A stretch of DNA of 64,000 nucleotides from Colwellia sp. (GCA_013215385.1 JABSOY010000009.1:186001-250000); one strand, 5' to 3'; counted from the stretch's first letter, positions 8,254 to 17,003 are shown. Numbers and translations are program-made. Notes: generated from the letters alone by a model not told the origin.

Positions 8254-10350
8254 TTAAAATTTGACACTGAAACCTATTGACGGGATCATGTCACTATCAT
8301 CACCATCAATAGTATCTACCCAGATTACACCATCATCACCATCGATAGTATCTACCCAGAATACATCACCATCAGCTACGATGTAGTCATATGCTAGTTC
8401 CTGAGCAACAGGGTGCTCTGCAGCGAATGCATTAATTATCTCGAATTTAATCAGCCCTTCTAATCCCCAAAACTTGGTAATACGGGTTACACTCAGATCT
8501 AATCGATAATGGTTATCAAAACGCTTAGAGTTTGGTACGCCGTATTCCGCGGTATATTTAACTGGGTTATCTGGCTCATTAACATAAACCCCCGTTACAG
8601 GGGTATAGGCATTACCGCTCCTCGAGGTTAAGTTAATCCCAGCTTTCCACAAGTCATTTATTTCATAACTAAGCACTAAATTCAAAATGATAGGAGTATC
8701 GGCATAAAAGTCGCTAGTAATATCACGTTTCGTATCGGTTCGTTCACTTTTCGAATAACTAAATGAAAACCAACCATACCAATCATCGGTTAAATTTTTG
8801 TTAACTAAAAAGTCGATCCCATAAGCCTCACCTTCAATTTCATTGGTATATAATTCATCAGCAGTATACCAGTGGATTTTTGGTAAATTATCCATTGTTT
8901 TATAATAGCTAGAAACTGACCAACTCCACTCATCTTCAAGGTATTGTGAAAAAGTAAGGCTGCTATGTTTTGCCGTTTGAGATTTTAGTTTAGGGTTACC
9001 TAACTGAGGTGCTATCTTATCTATATCTTGCATACGATTATAATGACCGTATTTTACCGTAATAGTACTATCGTCTGATAAATAATAATCTATTGATAAT
9101 CTAGGTAAAATAAAGGATTCATCGGTATATTTATTTTGCTGGGCTTGCAGACCTAATTGAGTTTGTATTTTTTCAGATACTTGCCAAGTATGATTTAGGC
9201 CAATAAAAGCATGGTCGGCTTTGAGTTTACTATTATTTTGGATCCTATCACCACGCATTCTACTGCAATCGGGAATAAACTCTGAGCATATAAGTTGAAT
9301 TTTATCATAATTTAGATGGTATTCGGTATCATAAAACCCGGCATCAAGTTGAATGCTTTGCAATGGGCTTAATCGGTAATTTAAGTGAGCTTTGTAGGAT
9401 AACTGCTGATGTGACATATTATCAAAATAGCCCTTATGGTTAGCTGTTACTCCAAAACTTGTTTTCTCATTTTTACTCAGTGCACCCAAGCCCACTTTTA
9501 AAGTGAAGTTTTTTGCATAATGATCCCAAATAATACCCTGACTATGGAAATCGTTAATGAATATAGCATCACCTAACAGCTCTGGCTGTTGTGCCAGTAC
9601 CTCGAAGTTTTTATCATTGAATGTTGCACCAGCACTGTCTTCAGCGCCAGTCAGTGAAACTGTCAGTACATTATTTTCATTAATATCCCAAGCCCATTTT
9701 GCCTGATAATCATGATCATCCGGTTCATCATTAAGTATTATGTCATCATCTTCAAATGAGTCCCTGTCAAGCCAGTAAGGCAACATATTTTTACGTGCGG
9801 TAAGATAAAATGCACTATTTTCTGTTAGCTGTCCTTCGACCAGTAGTCCCGAATTAAGTAATGAAACATCTAACTTAGTTTCAATGGCTTGTTTTCTAGG
9901 TTTTCTGAGCGCAATATCAAAAACAGCGCCTGTAGCATTAGAGAACCCCGTGCCAAAAGCGGCAGAATGAAGTCTAAAATCCTGAATAATATTTGGATTA
10001 AAAATAGAGTTACCAAAATCATGGAAAATATAGCCAGCGGGCATAAAGTCAACCTCAAAAAGGTTATCCTTTGGTGATGATCCCCGAACAGCGGGAGAAC
10101 TTACCGAGCCTGCGGCTGCTACAACACCAGGTAAAGCATATACTGCTTTTAATGGATCGCCCATGGCACCTGGCATCTCTATCAACTTTTGAGTGTGCTC
10201 AGTTATTTCGGTGGTAATATCACTTCTGTTTGCTCTAACTTCGATACGCTCAAATTCCTGATGCTCAATTTCCTGATACTCTGCGGCATAACTCATACCT
10301 ATTGAACTGACCATGACCACGTTTACTAATGTTAATTTTGTTGAAAACAT
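8254..10350 (-). CDS. TonB-dependent outer-membrane receptor
   Basis: The 698-residue protein has a signal peptide (cut after about MSYAA, residue 23), a plug domain (about 35-160, with MPGAMGDPLKAVYALPGVV and SSPAVRGSSPKDN, the second like a TonB plug core) and a long beta-barrel region of alternating aromatic strands ending in the outer-membrane terminal motif SIGFSVKF. Length is typical for the family. It imports or binds a specific nutrient, peptide or siderophore using TonB; the substrate cannot be read from sequence. It lies in islet 2 between a metallopeptidase lipoprotein and a hydrolase remnant, which would suit capture and digestion of a peptide or ester. The C-terminal loop contains a 36-bp tandem duplication. 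Confidence 0.88.
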   Translation of the reverse strand: MFSTKLTLVNVVMVSSIGMSYAAEYQEIEHQEFERIEVRANRSDITTEITEHTQKLIEMPGAMGDPLKAVYALPGVVAAAGSVSSPAVRGSSPKDNLFEVDFMPAGYIFHDFGNSIFNPNIIQDFRLHSAAFGTGFSNATGAVFDIALRKPRKQAIETKLDVSLLNSGLLVEGQLTENSAFYLTARKNMLPYWLDRDSFEDDDIILNDEPDDHDYQAKWAWDINENNVLTVSLTGAEDSAGATFNDKNFEVLAQQPELLGDAIFINDFHSQGIIWDHYAKNFTLKVGLGALSKNEKTSFGVTANHKGYFDNMSHQQLSYKAHLNYRLSPLQSIQLDAGFYDTEYHLNYDKIQLICSEFIPDCSRMRGDRIQNNSKLKADHAFIGLNHTWQVSEKIQTQLGLQAQQNKYTDESFILPRLSIDYYLSDDSTITVKYGHYNRMQDIDKIAPQLGNPKLKSQTAKHSSLTFSQYLEDEWSWSVSSYYKTMDNLPKIHWYTADELYTNEIEGEAYGIDFLVNKNLTDDWYGWFSFSYSKSERTDTKRDITSDFYADTPIILNLVLSYEINDLWKAGINLTSRSGNAYTPVTGVYVNEPDNPVKYTAEYGVPNSKRFDNHYRLDLSVTRITKFWGLEGLIKFEIINAFAAEHPVAQELAYDYIVADGDVFWVDTIDGDDGVIWVDTIDGDDSDMIPSIGFSVKF
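8296..8367. repeat. Two tandem 36-bp units in the TonB receptor 3' end
   Basis: Units 8296-8331 and 8332-8367 differ at only a few bases and encode VFWVDTIDGDD and VIWVDTIDGDD one after the other, just before the last barrel strand. The unit is in frame and adds an acidic 12-residue turn. Confidence 0.85.
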
Positions 10351-10641
10351 AATTGTCCTTAAATTTTATTTTGATTTTATCCATTCATCCATGGAATCTG
10401 ATTATCAATAGGTTTCAAGCGCTTCTATTACCTTAGTTTTACTGCACTAACGGAAAGCTTGCTGCATTAGTAGAAATAGCCAAACACAACGTGAAACTTA
10501 AAATAGATACTGGTTGATATAACTTCATTGCATACTTCTCTTTATGATGAATAAAAGTGATTAATAAAATTTCATTTTGGTTACATTGACCACGAAGTGC
10601 CATCTACCTTATATCTCGCTAATTCATGACAAGATAAAGCG
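10351..10641. other. Intergenic 291 bp upstream of TonB receptor gene
   Basis: No gene is visible. It separates the TonB receptor from the metallopeptidase lipoprotein on the same strand and probably holds the receptor promoter. I see no strong hairpin or operator. Confidence 0.3.
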
Positions 10642-11478
10642 TTAAGATTGATTTGAAGTAGCGGGACACAAAGCAATAACCTCTGTGGTAAGTAAATTAT
10701 TTTGTATGAGCATATATAATTCTGGATCATAATCTAAAAGCTTAACTCGAGTATTCATTGCTAACGTTTCTGGCTCATCATCCATTAAATCAAAATAACT
10801 CTGCACTCCATATGCCCAATATTCTAAATGGTCTGCCATCGAATAAGTGTTTGCCCATAGGCCCGAATTTTTAGCGCTTTGGTAGAGTTGTTTAAGCTCA
10901 TCGTCAAAGTCGTTGTTTATCTTATTTACCCCCATTTCATGGAAGGTATGCGCTAATTCATGAATAAAAATACTTGCGCCTTTATAGATATCCTCAGCAA
11001 AACACAAAATGTTTTCTTCTGCTGAAATTGATACCGGGGTATCATCAGTTGCACCTAGCCCTCTATTTGTTTGACTTCCTTCGTACTCTGGCATGTCTGC
11101 TGGTACTTCATCGACACTCATAATTGCAAGTACAACGCCTGCTTCAGCAATTGTTTTCAAAACATCATGTCTAAGTTCGAGCATTTTTGCCCCTTGTATC
11201 CAAGCAACTTCAAGGGCTTTGTCTTGCACCTTGCCTGAACTTACAATCGGTAAACCATACAAAGAACAATATTTCTTATAAAACGTAGGTAGTTTAAGTT
11301 CCTCTGGGGGGCTGGTGACAACACATTCAACATCTGCTGAATTATACTGAAAAGAACGTGACCACTTTAACGTGCTACTTGCTTCTGGGTTTATCTCTGC
11401 AGTTGAATTTGTATCTGAAGAATCATTGCAAGCAGAAGTAGCAATTAAAATAAATAGTAGTAGTAACAATCGTGACAT
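10642..11478 (-). CDS. Putative zinc metallopeptidase lipoprotein (HELAH, gluzincin-like)
   Basis: Starting at the ATG at 11478, which follows AAGGTG at a suitable distance, the product has 278 residues. A longer GTG-type start at 11526 would disrupt the signal. The lipobox is ATSAC (Cys17). HELAH (173-177) is a zinc-binding HExxH motif in GASIFIHELAHTFHEMG, and E219 in DHLEYWAYGVQSYFD fits as the third ligand; the E-Y-W-A-x-G-V-Q-S-Y-F pattern is one I associate with secreted gluzincins. It shares no obvious alignment with the islet 1 metallopeptidase outside this architecture. It is predicted to act at the cell surface or periplasm; the substrate is unknown. Confidence 0.65.
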   Translation of the reverse strand: MSRLLLLLFILIATSACNDSSDTNSTAEINPEASSTLKWSRSFQYNSADVECVVTSPPEELKLPTFYKKYCSLYGLPIVSSGKVQDKALEVAWIQGAKMLELRHDVLKTIAEAGVVLAIMSVDEVPADMPEYEGSQTNRGLGATDDTPVSISAEENILCFAEDIYKGASIFIHELAHTFHEMGVNKINNDFDDELKQLYQSAKNSGLWANTYSMADHLEYWAYGVQSYFDLMDDEPETLAMNTRVKLLDYDPELYMLIQNNLLTTEVIALCPATSNQS

Positions 11479-12030
11479 ATAAAACACCTTGATTTGTCGA
11501 TTGACTGGCCTGCAATATTTGACCAAATATATGTATCAATAATTTGTAAGCCGCCGCCTTTTGAAAGCACAGATTATCGCGTCGTACTAAGAAAATAGTC
11601 GCTCCCGATAAGACAGGACAAATAAATAATAACTATTTTACAAGTAGATAACGTAGAGCGAAGTAAGAAGCTAGCTATGTGAGTACGGTAAGTAAAATTA
11701 AGGATAGCTCTGCTGCTGTCTAGGATTTAACCGAATGATTTTATGCTAACCATAAACGATGATATTTGCTTAGCTAAATATTCTTGAGTTTTGTTGGATG
11801 TTCAGTGAATAACAGAGATCTTAGCTTTATAATGTTGGTGTCGGCATTTATGTCGACGAATATGATTCAATGCATTGCTGATATTTCATTAGTCCATTAA
11901 TGAAATAGTGTATTAGTGTAGCATTGATAGCTGGGTAATGAAGAGTCATGGCTACGCTAAAGTGCTAACGCCAGCCACATCGACTATCATGCTCTTTTGC
12001 TTGTACTCCATCAACCAAATTTCAAGAAAG
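11479..12030. other. Intergenic region between islet 2 regulator and cargo
   Basis: About 550 bp without a supportable gene in any frame. It is AT-rich and probably contains the promoter of the metallopeptidase gene, which the upstream AraC-type protein may control. I see no intact repeat or RNA signal. Confidence 0.35.
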
Positions 12031-13290
12031 TTAGGTAGAGCATGGTTCTGTTGCTTGCTGTTTTTTAAACTGGCTAGGTGTTAACTGTGTATGCTTTTTG
12101 AAAGCATTATAAAAAGTTGAACGAGAATTAAAACCTACTTCAAGAGAAACTTCCAAAACATTCAGGTTATTATCAGCTTGCAATAAAGGTTTCGCATGCT
12201 CTACACGTAGACAGTTAATATAATCAAAAAACGTTTTGTTAGCGTTTTGATTAATGGCTTGTGATAAATGATGTTTAGAAAAGCCACTTTGCAGTGCAAG
12301 TTGTGAAAGTGATAACTCAGGATCAAGATACAAACGATGTTGCGTAACGAATCGATTCAACTCTTGAAATACCTTAATTGATAACTCCTCTGTTAAGGAC
12401 GATCTTTGGTATTTATCCTCCTTTAAAACTTGTTGCTCCTGCGTATCAGTAATACTATTTACGTTTTCTGAGTTATTTAGTGGCTGAGTCATTTCTATGG
12501 AACTAGTTCGAGTATTATCACTAAATATTGCCGGTTGCTTCAACCCGTAAATACTGATCCAATAAAAACAGACGACCATGCCGTATTCATTGATTCGCAT
12601 TAAACTGTTCGATGTCGACTCAAGCAAACCACAAGAAATCCCTATGATACTCTCAGAACAAGTGTCTAAATTAAACTCTATAATTACGTCTAAATACCAA
12701 CATAAGAATAAAAAACCTAGGGTGCTAGATAACCTTATCAACCAAGTGAGACTTATTTTTTCAACATTAGAAAAATTATCAGTTATATCCTTTCTGTGTC
12801 GAATAAGCCGTTGATACACGACAAGTAAGTACATAGCTATCAGCACGAATTCTAATAAAACAAATATGCTTTCAAAAATAACCACATACCATAGCCCAAA
12901 CTGAGAGTTCGGTGTATCTAAAAGCCATGCGAGTTTGAATTCTGCACTTTGCCAGTAGAAAGGCATAGATATAACAATAACCAATATAAACGGAATAAAA
13001 TGTAAGAAGTTAACTTTATAGAACGAAGCAGAAGTCAATTTTTGCACGTAGATATATAGCAATGGTCCGAATAAAAAGGCAATAGGTGCATCCAACCAGA
13101 TCAAGTGTGCAGAAGTGCCTGGAATGTCGGCGACATCTAAGAATATGAGGAAAAGGTTTAGGGCAAAACTAAAAATAAGCAAAGCTAGTAATAAATTAGC
13201 GTTATTTTCTTTATCATTTTTAGTCAGTATTGCAAAAGATAAGTAAAATCCGTGAGCGCTACCTAACAGTAGTAAAATAAATTCGATCAT
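12031..13290 (-). CDS. AraC-family regulator with N-terminal multi-pass membrane domain (7TM-AraC), islet 2
   Basis: The 419-residue protein has about seven hydrophobic segments in residues 1-245 and a C-terminal AraC double helix-turn-helix (about 313-412, including SGFSKHHLSQAINQNANK and VLEVSLEVGFNSRSTFYNAF). It is strongly similar to the islet 1 protein throughout, with long identical stretches such as LLLGSAHGFYLSFA and FYWQSAEFKL, so the two come from one ancestral gene. It reads toward the metallopeptidase and TonB receptor genes and is their likely regulator. Its start is 206 bp from the second tRNA-His remnant. Confidence 0.9.
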   Translation of the reverse strand: MIEFILLLLGSAHGFYLSFAILTKNDKENNANLLLALLIFSFALNLFLIFLDVADIPGTSAHLIWLDAPIAFLFGPLLYIYVQKLTSASFYKVNFLHFIPFILVIVISMPFYWQSAEFKLAWLLDTPNSQFGLWYVVIFESIFVLLEFVLIAMYLLVVYQRLIRHRKDITDNFSNVEKISLTWLIRLSSTLGFLFLCWYLDVIIEFNLDTCSESIIGISCGLLESTSNSLMRINEYGMVVCFYWISIYGLKQPAIFSDNTRTSSIEMTQPLNNSENVNSITDTQEQQVLKEDKYQRSSLTEELSIKVFQELNRFVTQHRLYLDPELSLSQLALQSGFSKHHLSQAINQNANKTFFDYINCLRVEHAKPLLQADNNLNVLEVSLEVGFNSRSTFYNAFKKHTQLTPSQFKKQQATEPCST

Positions 13291-13543
13291 AGAAAATCAG
13301 ATAATGTATACAAGATGTTGCATCATATGAAGAAAGTGGTAAATGTGCAACTAAGCAGTATCTATCTTACGATGATACTATTCCGTGAGTTTGCAAAGCT
13401 AATAAATTACGTTTAAATCTAATTTATAACATAAACAACCTTCGCAATATCTAGCTTGAGATACGTTAATCTAAGTCAATCCTATACTGACAGCCTGATT
13501 GTGATTCCGGTTGTCGAGGGTTCAAGTCCCTTTAACCACCTCA
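13291..13543. repeat. Conserved islet end 2: 206-bp noncoding segment plus diverged tRNA-His 3' copy
   Basis: Positions 13497-13543 match the tRNA-His 3' half over 47 bases with two substitutions, both in the acceptor/CCA end. The preceding 13291-13496 is homologous to 7680-7884. Because the duplicated stretch is noncoding yet as well kept as the adjoining gene, it probably has a function (promoter or recombination arm). Confidence 0.85.
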
Positions 13544-14111
13544 TTTCTTTATAACATAAGTCTCTTAAAATCAATAACTCCTGGTGATTTCCTACTGTAA
13601 TCTGAATTTTGTGATGAATGCTTCTGTGATTAATAACTCGTAAAGTTAAATCACTTAAAAAACAACCACCAAATACTGATAGTAAAGCCAAATAATGTCA
13701 CTTTAAGCGATAATTCTAATAATGCTGCCACAAAAGTAGAGCATCCCCTCAGATAGGTCTGTTTGAATATACAAGGTAATAAAAGAAGATGAGTTGGCGT
13801 TATAGGTAAATCAACTGATGTTATTTTTGTTATGGTTAAGTTAACTTTTACCTAAAGCAGCAAAGATGCCGCAACCGGAATGAATCGTTCAATTTGAGTA
13901 TCCACTGGCAATATTTTTGTTTAATTAGCTCACCAAAAAGCTCTTCAACGACTCTTACAGGCTCACTAAATTGCAATTTCACCATAGCCAGTTATGGCTT
14001 TAGCGATTTTATTTCGTTATTCATAATTACGTTTTGTAAATTCACGCTCATTTTATTTTATATTAAAAGCTAAAATAAAATGACTGAGATTTAAACCTAC
14101 TGAGTCAACCT
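13544..14111. other. Intergenic 568 bp beyond the outer islet boundary
   Basis: No real gene is seen. A 69-codon minus-strand frame (13482-13691) is translated partly from the tRNA copy and is rejected. The end near 14048 holds an inverted repeat described separately. Confidence 0.35.
14048..14083. terminator. AT-rich inverted repeat downstream of the VOC/thioredoxin-fold pair
   Basis: TCATTTTATTTTA (14048-14060) and TAAAATAAAATGA (14071-14083) are perfect 13-base inverted arms around a 10-base loop, 29 bp past the stop of the minus-strand VOC gene. The stem has almost no GC, so it is only a possible transcription terminator or mRNA end structure. Confidence 0.4.
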
Positions 14112-14516
14112 TTAGCTAACATTTTCTCCTAAAGGTTGACCAAAGCTAAACTCAACTCGGTTACCGTCGGGATCTAATAGCCCGCAATAATAACCGACGG
14201 GAAAAGGCTCTTGTTTGGGTGGCCAGAGTAAAATGCCATTGCGTTCTGCTTCTTTGGCAATCGCATCAACCTGTTGTTTACTGGGTAATGCAAAACCTAA
14301 GTGAGAAAAATCGTTTTCAGCCTGTTGATGACCCGGACCACCGGGCAAAATAACAAAAATAAATATTGATGTTTTTTCTGGCTCGGCCAACCAAATAATA
14401 TGTTTACCATGCACATGGCGATCACGGACCAAGACCAAACCAGCATAGTGCTGATAAAAATTAACACAACGCGCAACATCTTTAACATGTAAAGCAATAT
14501 GAGTGAGACAAGCCAT
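14112..14516 (-). CDS. VOC-superfamily (glyoxalase/bleomycin-resistance-like) protein
   Basis: The 134-residue protein has the paired beta-alpha-beta-beta-beta modules of the vicinal oxygen chelate fold. Candidate metal ligands are His6 in THIALHV, the His in FSHLGFAL and the Glu in NRVEFSFGQ; the repeated H...E pattern matches lyase/dioxygenase members. It starts 14 bp after the upstream thioredoxin-fold gene and is likely co-transcribed with it. Specific substrate unknown; lactoylglutathione lyase-like or a dioxygenase-like function cannot be separated here. Confidence 0.82.
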   Translation of the reverse strand: MACLTHIALHVKDVARCVNFYQHYAGLVLVRDRHVHGKHIIWLAEPEKTSIFIFVILPGGPGHQQAENDFSHLGFALPSKQQVDAIAKEAERNGILLWPPKQEPFPVGYYCGLLDPDGNRVEFSFGQPLGENVS

Positions 14517-14530
14517 TTATCAATCTCCTG

Positions 14531-14755
14531 CTAATGGCGGAAAAACTCTTGTAATTCCATCGGTGTCGGTTGATACCTAAAAACCAACTTATCATCAACA
14601 AAAATATTGGGCGAGTGCCTAATATGATTCTCGCTGACCAATTTTTCATTGTCTTCTATATAATCAATATGATAGGTGATTCCGATATTTCTCAACTCAC
14701 CTTCAAGATTTGGTAAACAATAATCGGTATGGGTAACTAACAGTTGAACTTTCAT
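14531..14755 (-). CDS. Small thioredoxin-fold (glutaredoxin-like) protein
   Basis: The 74-residue product resembles the minimal glutaredoxin-like fold: MKVQLLVTHTDYC as the first strand and redox loop, then a helix, then SPNIFVDDKLVFR, in which a cis-Pro-like position precedes a strand. Only one cysteine (Cys13) is in the active-site region; the usual CxxC partner is replaced, so it would be monothiol or non-redox. It is translated immediately before the VOC gene. I do not recognise a named family; the assignment is from pattern alone. Confidence 0.6.
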   Translation of the reverse strand: MKVQLLVTHTDYCLPNLEGELRNIGITYHIDYIEDNEKLVSENHIRHSPNIFVDDKLVFRYQPTPMELQEFFRH

Positions 14756-15084
14756 AACTCACTCCAATGAAATGCACTTTATTATCTTAAGCGTTAAGTA
14801 TAGCCCCCATTTATCAATGAGTTCATTTAGATAGTTAATACCTTGTTTATCACGCCTTATTTGAGCTATATAACAATTACCTTGATGTTTTTGGTCAACT
14901 TAGGGGAGTCAATATGCACGTTTGATTGCCTGTCATAAAAATCAAAGCTAACGCAAATCAGCATACTAAAGACTTTTAAAGCAATGCAAAGTCGCTACGC
15001 ACCATTACCTTTTCAACACTTCAATATCATAGATTGAAAAACTCGCTATTTATCGACTATGTTTAATACTGGGAGTGTATAGAA
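14756..15084. other. Divergent intergenic 329 bp
   Basis: This gap separates the minus-strand VOC pair from a plus-strand VOC gene and should hold both promoters. GGGAG at 15071-15075 is the ribosome binding site for the plus-strand gene. No gene or strong repeat is visible. Confidence 0.35.
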
Positions 15085-15513
15085 ATGATAGAGATTATTG
15101 GTATTGATCACTTAGTGTTGAGAACAACAAAACTTGAAAGAATGTTGGGTTTTTACTGTGATATATTGGGCTGTACAATAGAAAGGCAAACTACTGAGCA
15201 GCTTGGCTTAACACAATTACGGGCAGGTAATGCACTTATTGATTTGGTTAATGTTAACAGCCAACTCGGTAAATTAGGTGGTGGCCCTCCTTCATTAACA
15301 GAAAACAATCTCGACCATTTCTGCTTACAGCTCAAAGCTATATCTCCACAAGCTTTAACCAAACATTTAACTAGCTCTGGCTTAACGTTAGCTGATTTTT
15401 CACTTCGTTATGGTGCTCAAGGATTTGGCCAATCACTGTATATCGAAGATCCAGAGGGTAATGTGGTTGAATTAAAAAGCCAAATTAACAATATCATTCA
15501 CTATGATAACTAA
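15085..15513 (+). CDS. VOC-superfamily protein (glyoxalase-like)
   Basis: This 142-residue protein has the two-module VOC fold. His9 in IDHLVLRTT, His in LDHFCLQL and Glu in NVVELKS are in the positions used as metal ligands, and IEDPEGNVVEL is the typical terminal motif. It starts with a good GGGAG ribosome binding site. It stands alone between divergent and convergent neighbours. It probably catalyses a metal-dependent isomerase, lyase or dioxygenase reaction; the substrate is unknown. Confidence 0.85.
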   Translation: MIEIIGIDHLVLRTTKLERMLGFYCDILGCTIERQTTEQLGLTQLRAGNALIDLVNVNSQLGKLGGGPPSLTENNLDHFCLQLKAISPQALTKHLTSSGLTLADFSLRYGAQGFGQSLYIEDPEGNVVELKSQINNIIHYDN

Positions 15514-15573
15514 AGCCACCTAAAACTACGGCTTTAGTTTAGCATGGGGTTAATCTTTGATATTCACCCGCAA

Positions 15574-15783
15574 TTATTTATGAACCCGGTAGTTTGGATC
15601 TGTCCAACACTTAGGTAACTCTTCTCCAGAAAGGAACACCAAGTCAGACTTATCCAACTCTTGCTGATCTTGCAACTCCTCGCCATTTTGATAACAACCA
15701 AGCACCTTATTATGATACAAGTTTGTCAAATCACGCAGACGACTTATATCAATCATACCGTTGTTTCGACTTTTTAAAAACAT
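15574..15783 (-). CDS. Conserved-looking small hypothetical protein
   Basis: The start at 15783 (MFLKSRNNGM) is preferred over the longer one at 15804 because GGGAG lies the right distance upstream of it. The 69-residue product is soluble and acidic, with ISRLRDLTNLYHNKVLGCYQ and DLVFLSGEELPKCWTDP. I recall similar small proteins of unknown function in other marine Gammaproteobacteria but cannot name a family. It is a single gene converging on the VOC gene. Confidence 0.65.
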   Translation of the reverse strand: MFLKSRNNGMIDISRLRDLTNLYHNKVLGCYQNGEELQDQQELDKSDLVFLSGEELPKCWTDPNYRVHK

Positions 15784-15988
15784 GACAGACTCCCGTAATG
15801 TCAAATAAATTACCCTTAAAGTATAGTCGAAAAATATGGCAGCACGGGTCTAGACCTCATTGTATGCACACAATTAATCAAACAAATGACTGCCAACTAC
15901 AATAGCCAACAAGGTAGGCCGAGGGACAATATTTACATTTGAGCGGCCACTGAACAAAACAGAAAAAGTTAACCAAAATAATCTAAAA

Positions 15989-16195
15989 GACGCTGGTTAT
16001 GCAATTGGTGCGATTATCATAGGTATTATGACGCAATGGTCGCAAGACAGATTACTACCGTTTTGTTTTGTGGGTGCTACCATGTTTTTATCTGCTTCAA
16101 TTGTGGCTTGTAGCCATTTATTCAATACCTTTCTTCAGTGCTCAATATTTCAAATAAAACATCAAAGCTACAATTGTTACTCCAGTATATATTAA
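15989..16195 (+). pseudogene. C-terminal remnant of an MFS-type transporter
   Basis: A plus-strand frame without a start reads DAGYAIGAIIIGIMTQW and then LLPFCFVGATMFLSASIVAC, which looks like the last two transmembrane helices of a major facilitator protein. Beyond about 16130 the frame turns into non-family sequence and stops at 16195. No upstream part survives in the 200 bp before it. The rest of the 526-bp gap contains only the cre promoter region. Confidence 0.55.
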
Positions 16196-16309
16196 GGATT
16201 ATTAACTTTGGTGATATTGTCAGTTTACGGTCTCACTCTTGTGTTGTACTCTTGAAAATCAATTACCTATCGGTAAACTATTAATATTTTTAATAACGAG
16301 AAGTGCTAA

Positions 16310-16993
16310 GTGACAAAGAAACACATTCTAGTAATAGAAGACGAGTCGAGCATTGCAGATAACATCACATACGCTCTTACATCGGAAGGGTTTACTTGCT
16401 CTTGGGTAGGAATTGGTTCAGAGGGATTGGCAGTAATAAAAGCCCAACATGTTGATCTGGTTATCCTTGATGTTGGATTACCTGATATTAATGGTTTTGA
16501 AGTATGTAAAATAATTCGAAAGAGCTCTGATGTACCCATTATTTTTCTAACGGCTCGTGGTGAAGAAATAGACCGTGTTGTTGGTCTAGAAATTGGCGGT
16601 GATGACTATGTTGTTAAGCCTTTTAGTCCACGAGAGCTTGTTGCGAGGGTGAAAGTTATTCTCAAGCGGTTATCTATTAACAGCATCAAAAACAAAGTGA
16701 TAACGAAAACTTTCACTGTAGATGAAGAAAAAAGACGTATTAAATATTGTGATGTTGGATTGGAGCTTACCACTTATGAATATGGTATTTTAAAACTATT
16801 ACTTACTTATCCTGAACGAGTATTTACACGAGAACAACTCATGAACGAAGTTTGGTCGACACCCGAAGAAAGTTTTGATAGAGCCGTTGATACCCACATC
16901 AAAACTATTCGAGCAAAGCTTCGTGCAATAGCTCCCCAAGATAATTCATTAACCACGCATAGAGGCGTTGGTTACAGCATTAAATTAGCATAG
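16310..16993 (+). CDS. creB: CreB-type response regulator (OmpR family)
   Basis: The 227-residue protein starts at a GTG preceded by GAGAAGTG and has a receiver domain (1-120; acidic pocket E10 and D11, phosphoacceptor D54 in VILDVGLPD, conserved Lys in VVKPFSP) followed by an OmpR/PhoB winged helix (about 130-226, ending in THRGVGYSI). With a CreC-like kinase and CreD directly downstream it fits CreB, which in Enterobacteria and Aeromonas (as BlrA) controls creD and, in some species, beta-lactamases. CreC gene follows after 10 bp. Confidence 0.9.
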   Translation: MTKKHILVIEDESSIADNITYALTSEGFTCSWVGIGSEGLAVIKAQHVDLVILDVGLPDINGFEVCKIIRKSSDVPIIFLTARGEEIDRVVGLEIGGDDYVVKPFSPRELVARVKVILKRLSINSIKNKVITKTFTVDEEKRRIKYCDVGLELTTYEYGILKLLLTYPERVFTREQLMNEVWSTPEESFDRAVDTHIKTIRAKLRAIAPQDNSLTTHRGVGYSIKLA

Positions 16994-17003
16994 CGGCGAT
17001 AAG

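Larger units (their letters stand above)
7933..13543. mobile_element. Islet 2: second tandem islet ending in a tRNA-His 3' copy, 5.6 kb, no integrase
   Basis: This segment runs from the end of the islet 1 tRNA copy to a diverged copy of the tRNA-His 3' half at 13497-13543 (45 of 47 bases; TAACCACCTCA in place of TAGCCACCCCA). It carries, on the minus strand, an AraC-type regulator, an HExxH lipoprotein, a TonB-dependent receptor and a hydrolase remnant. The order and orientation mirror islet 1. The mutated repeat suggests the older of two integrations, pushed away from the tRNA by islet 1. No recombinase gene is present. Confidence 0.6.

Noticed and set aside
3235-13543. A tyrosine or serine recombinase in the islets
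   Set aside because: I read all frames for catalytic recombinase motifs and found none; the islets carry no visible integrase.
13482-13691. 69-codon minus-strand frame at the outer tRNA copy
   Set aside because: Its end is a translation of the tRNA-His copy (KGLEPSTTGITI), a common false protein signature.
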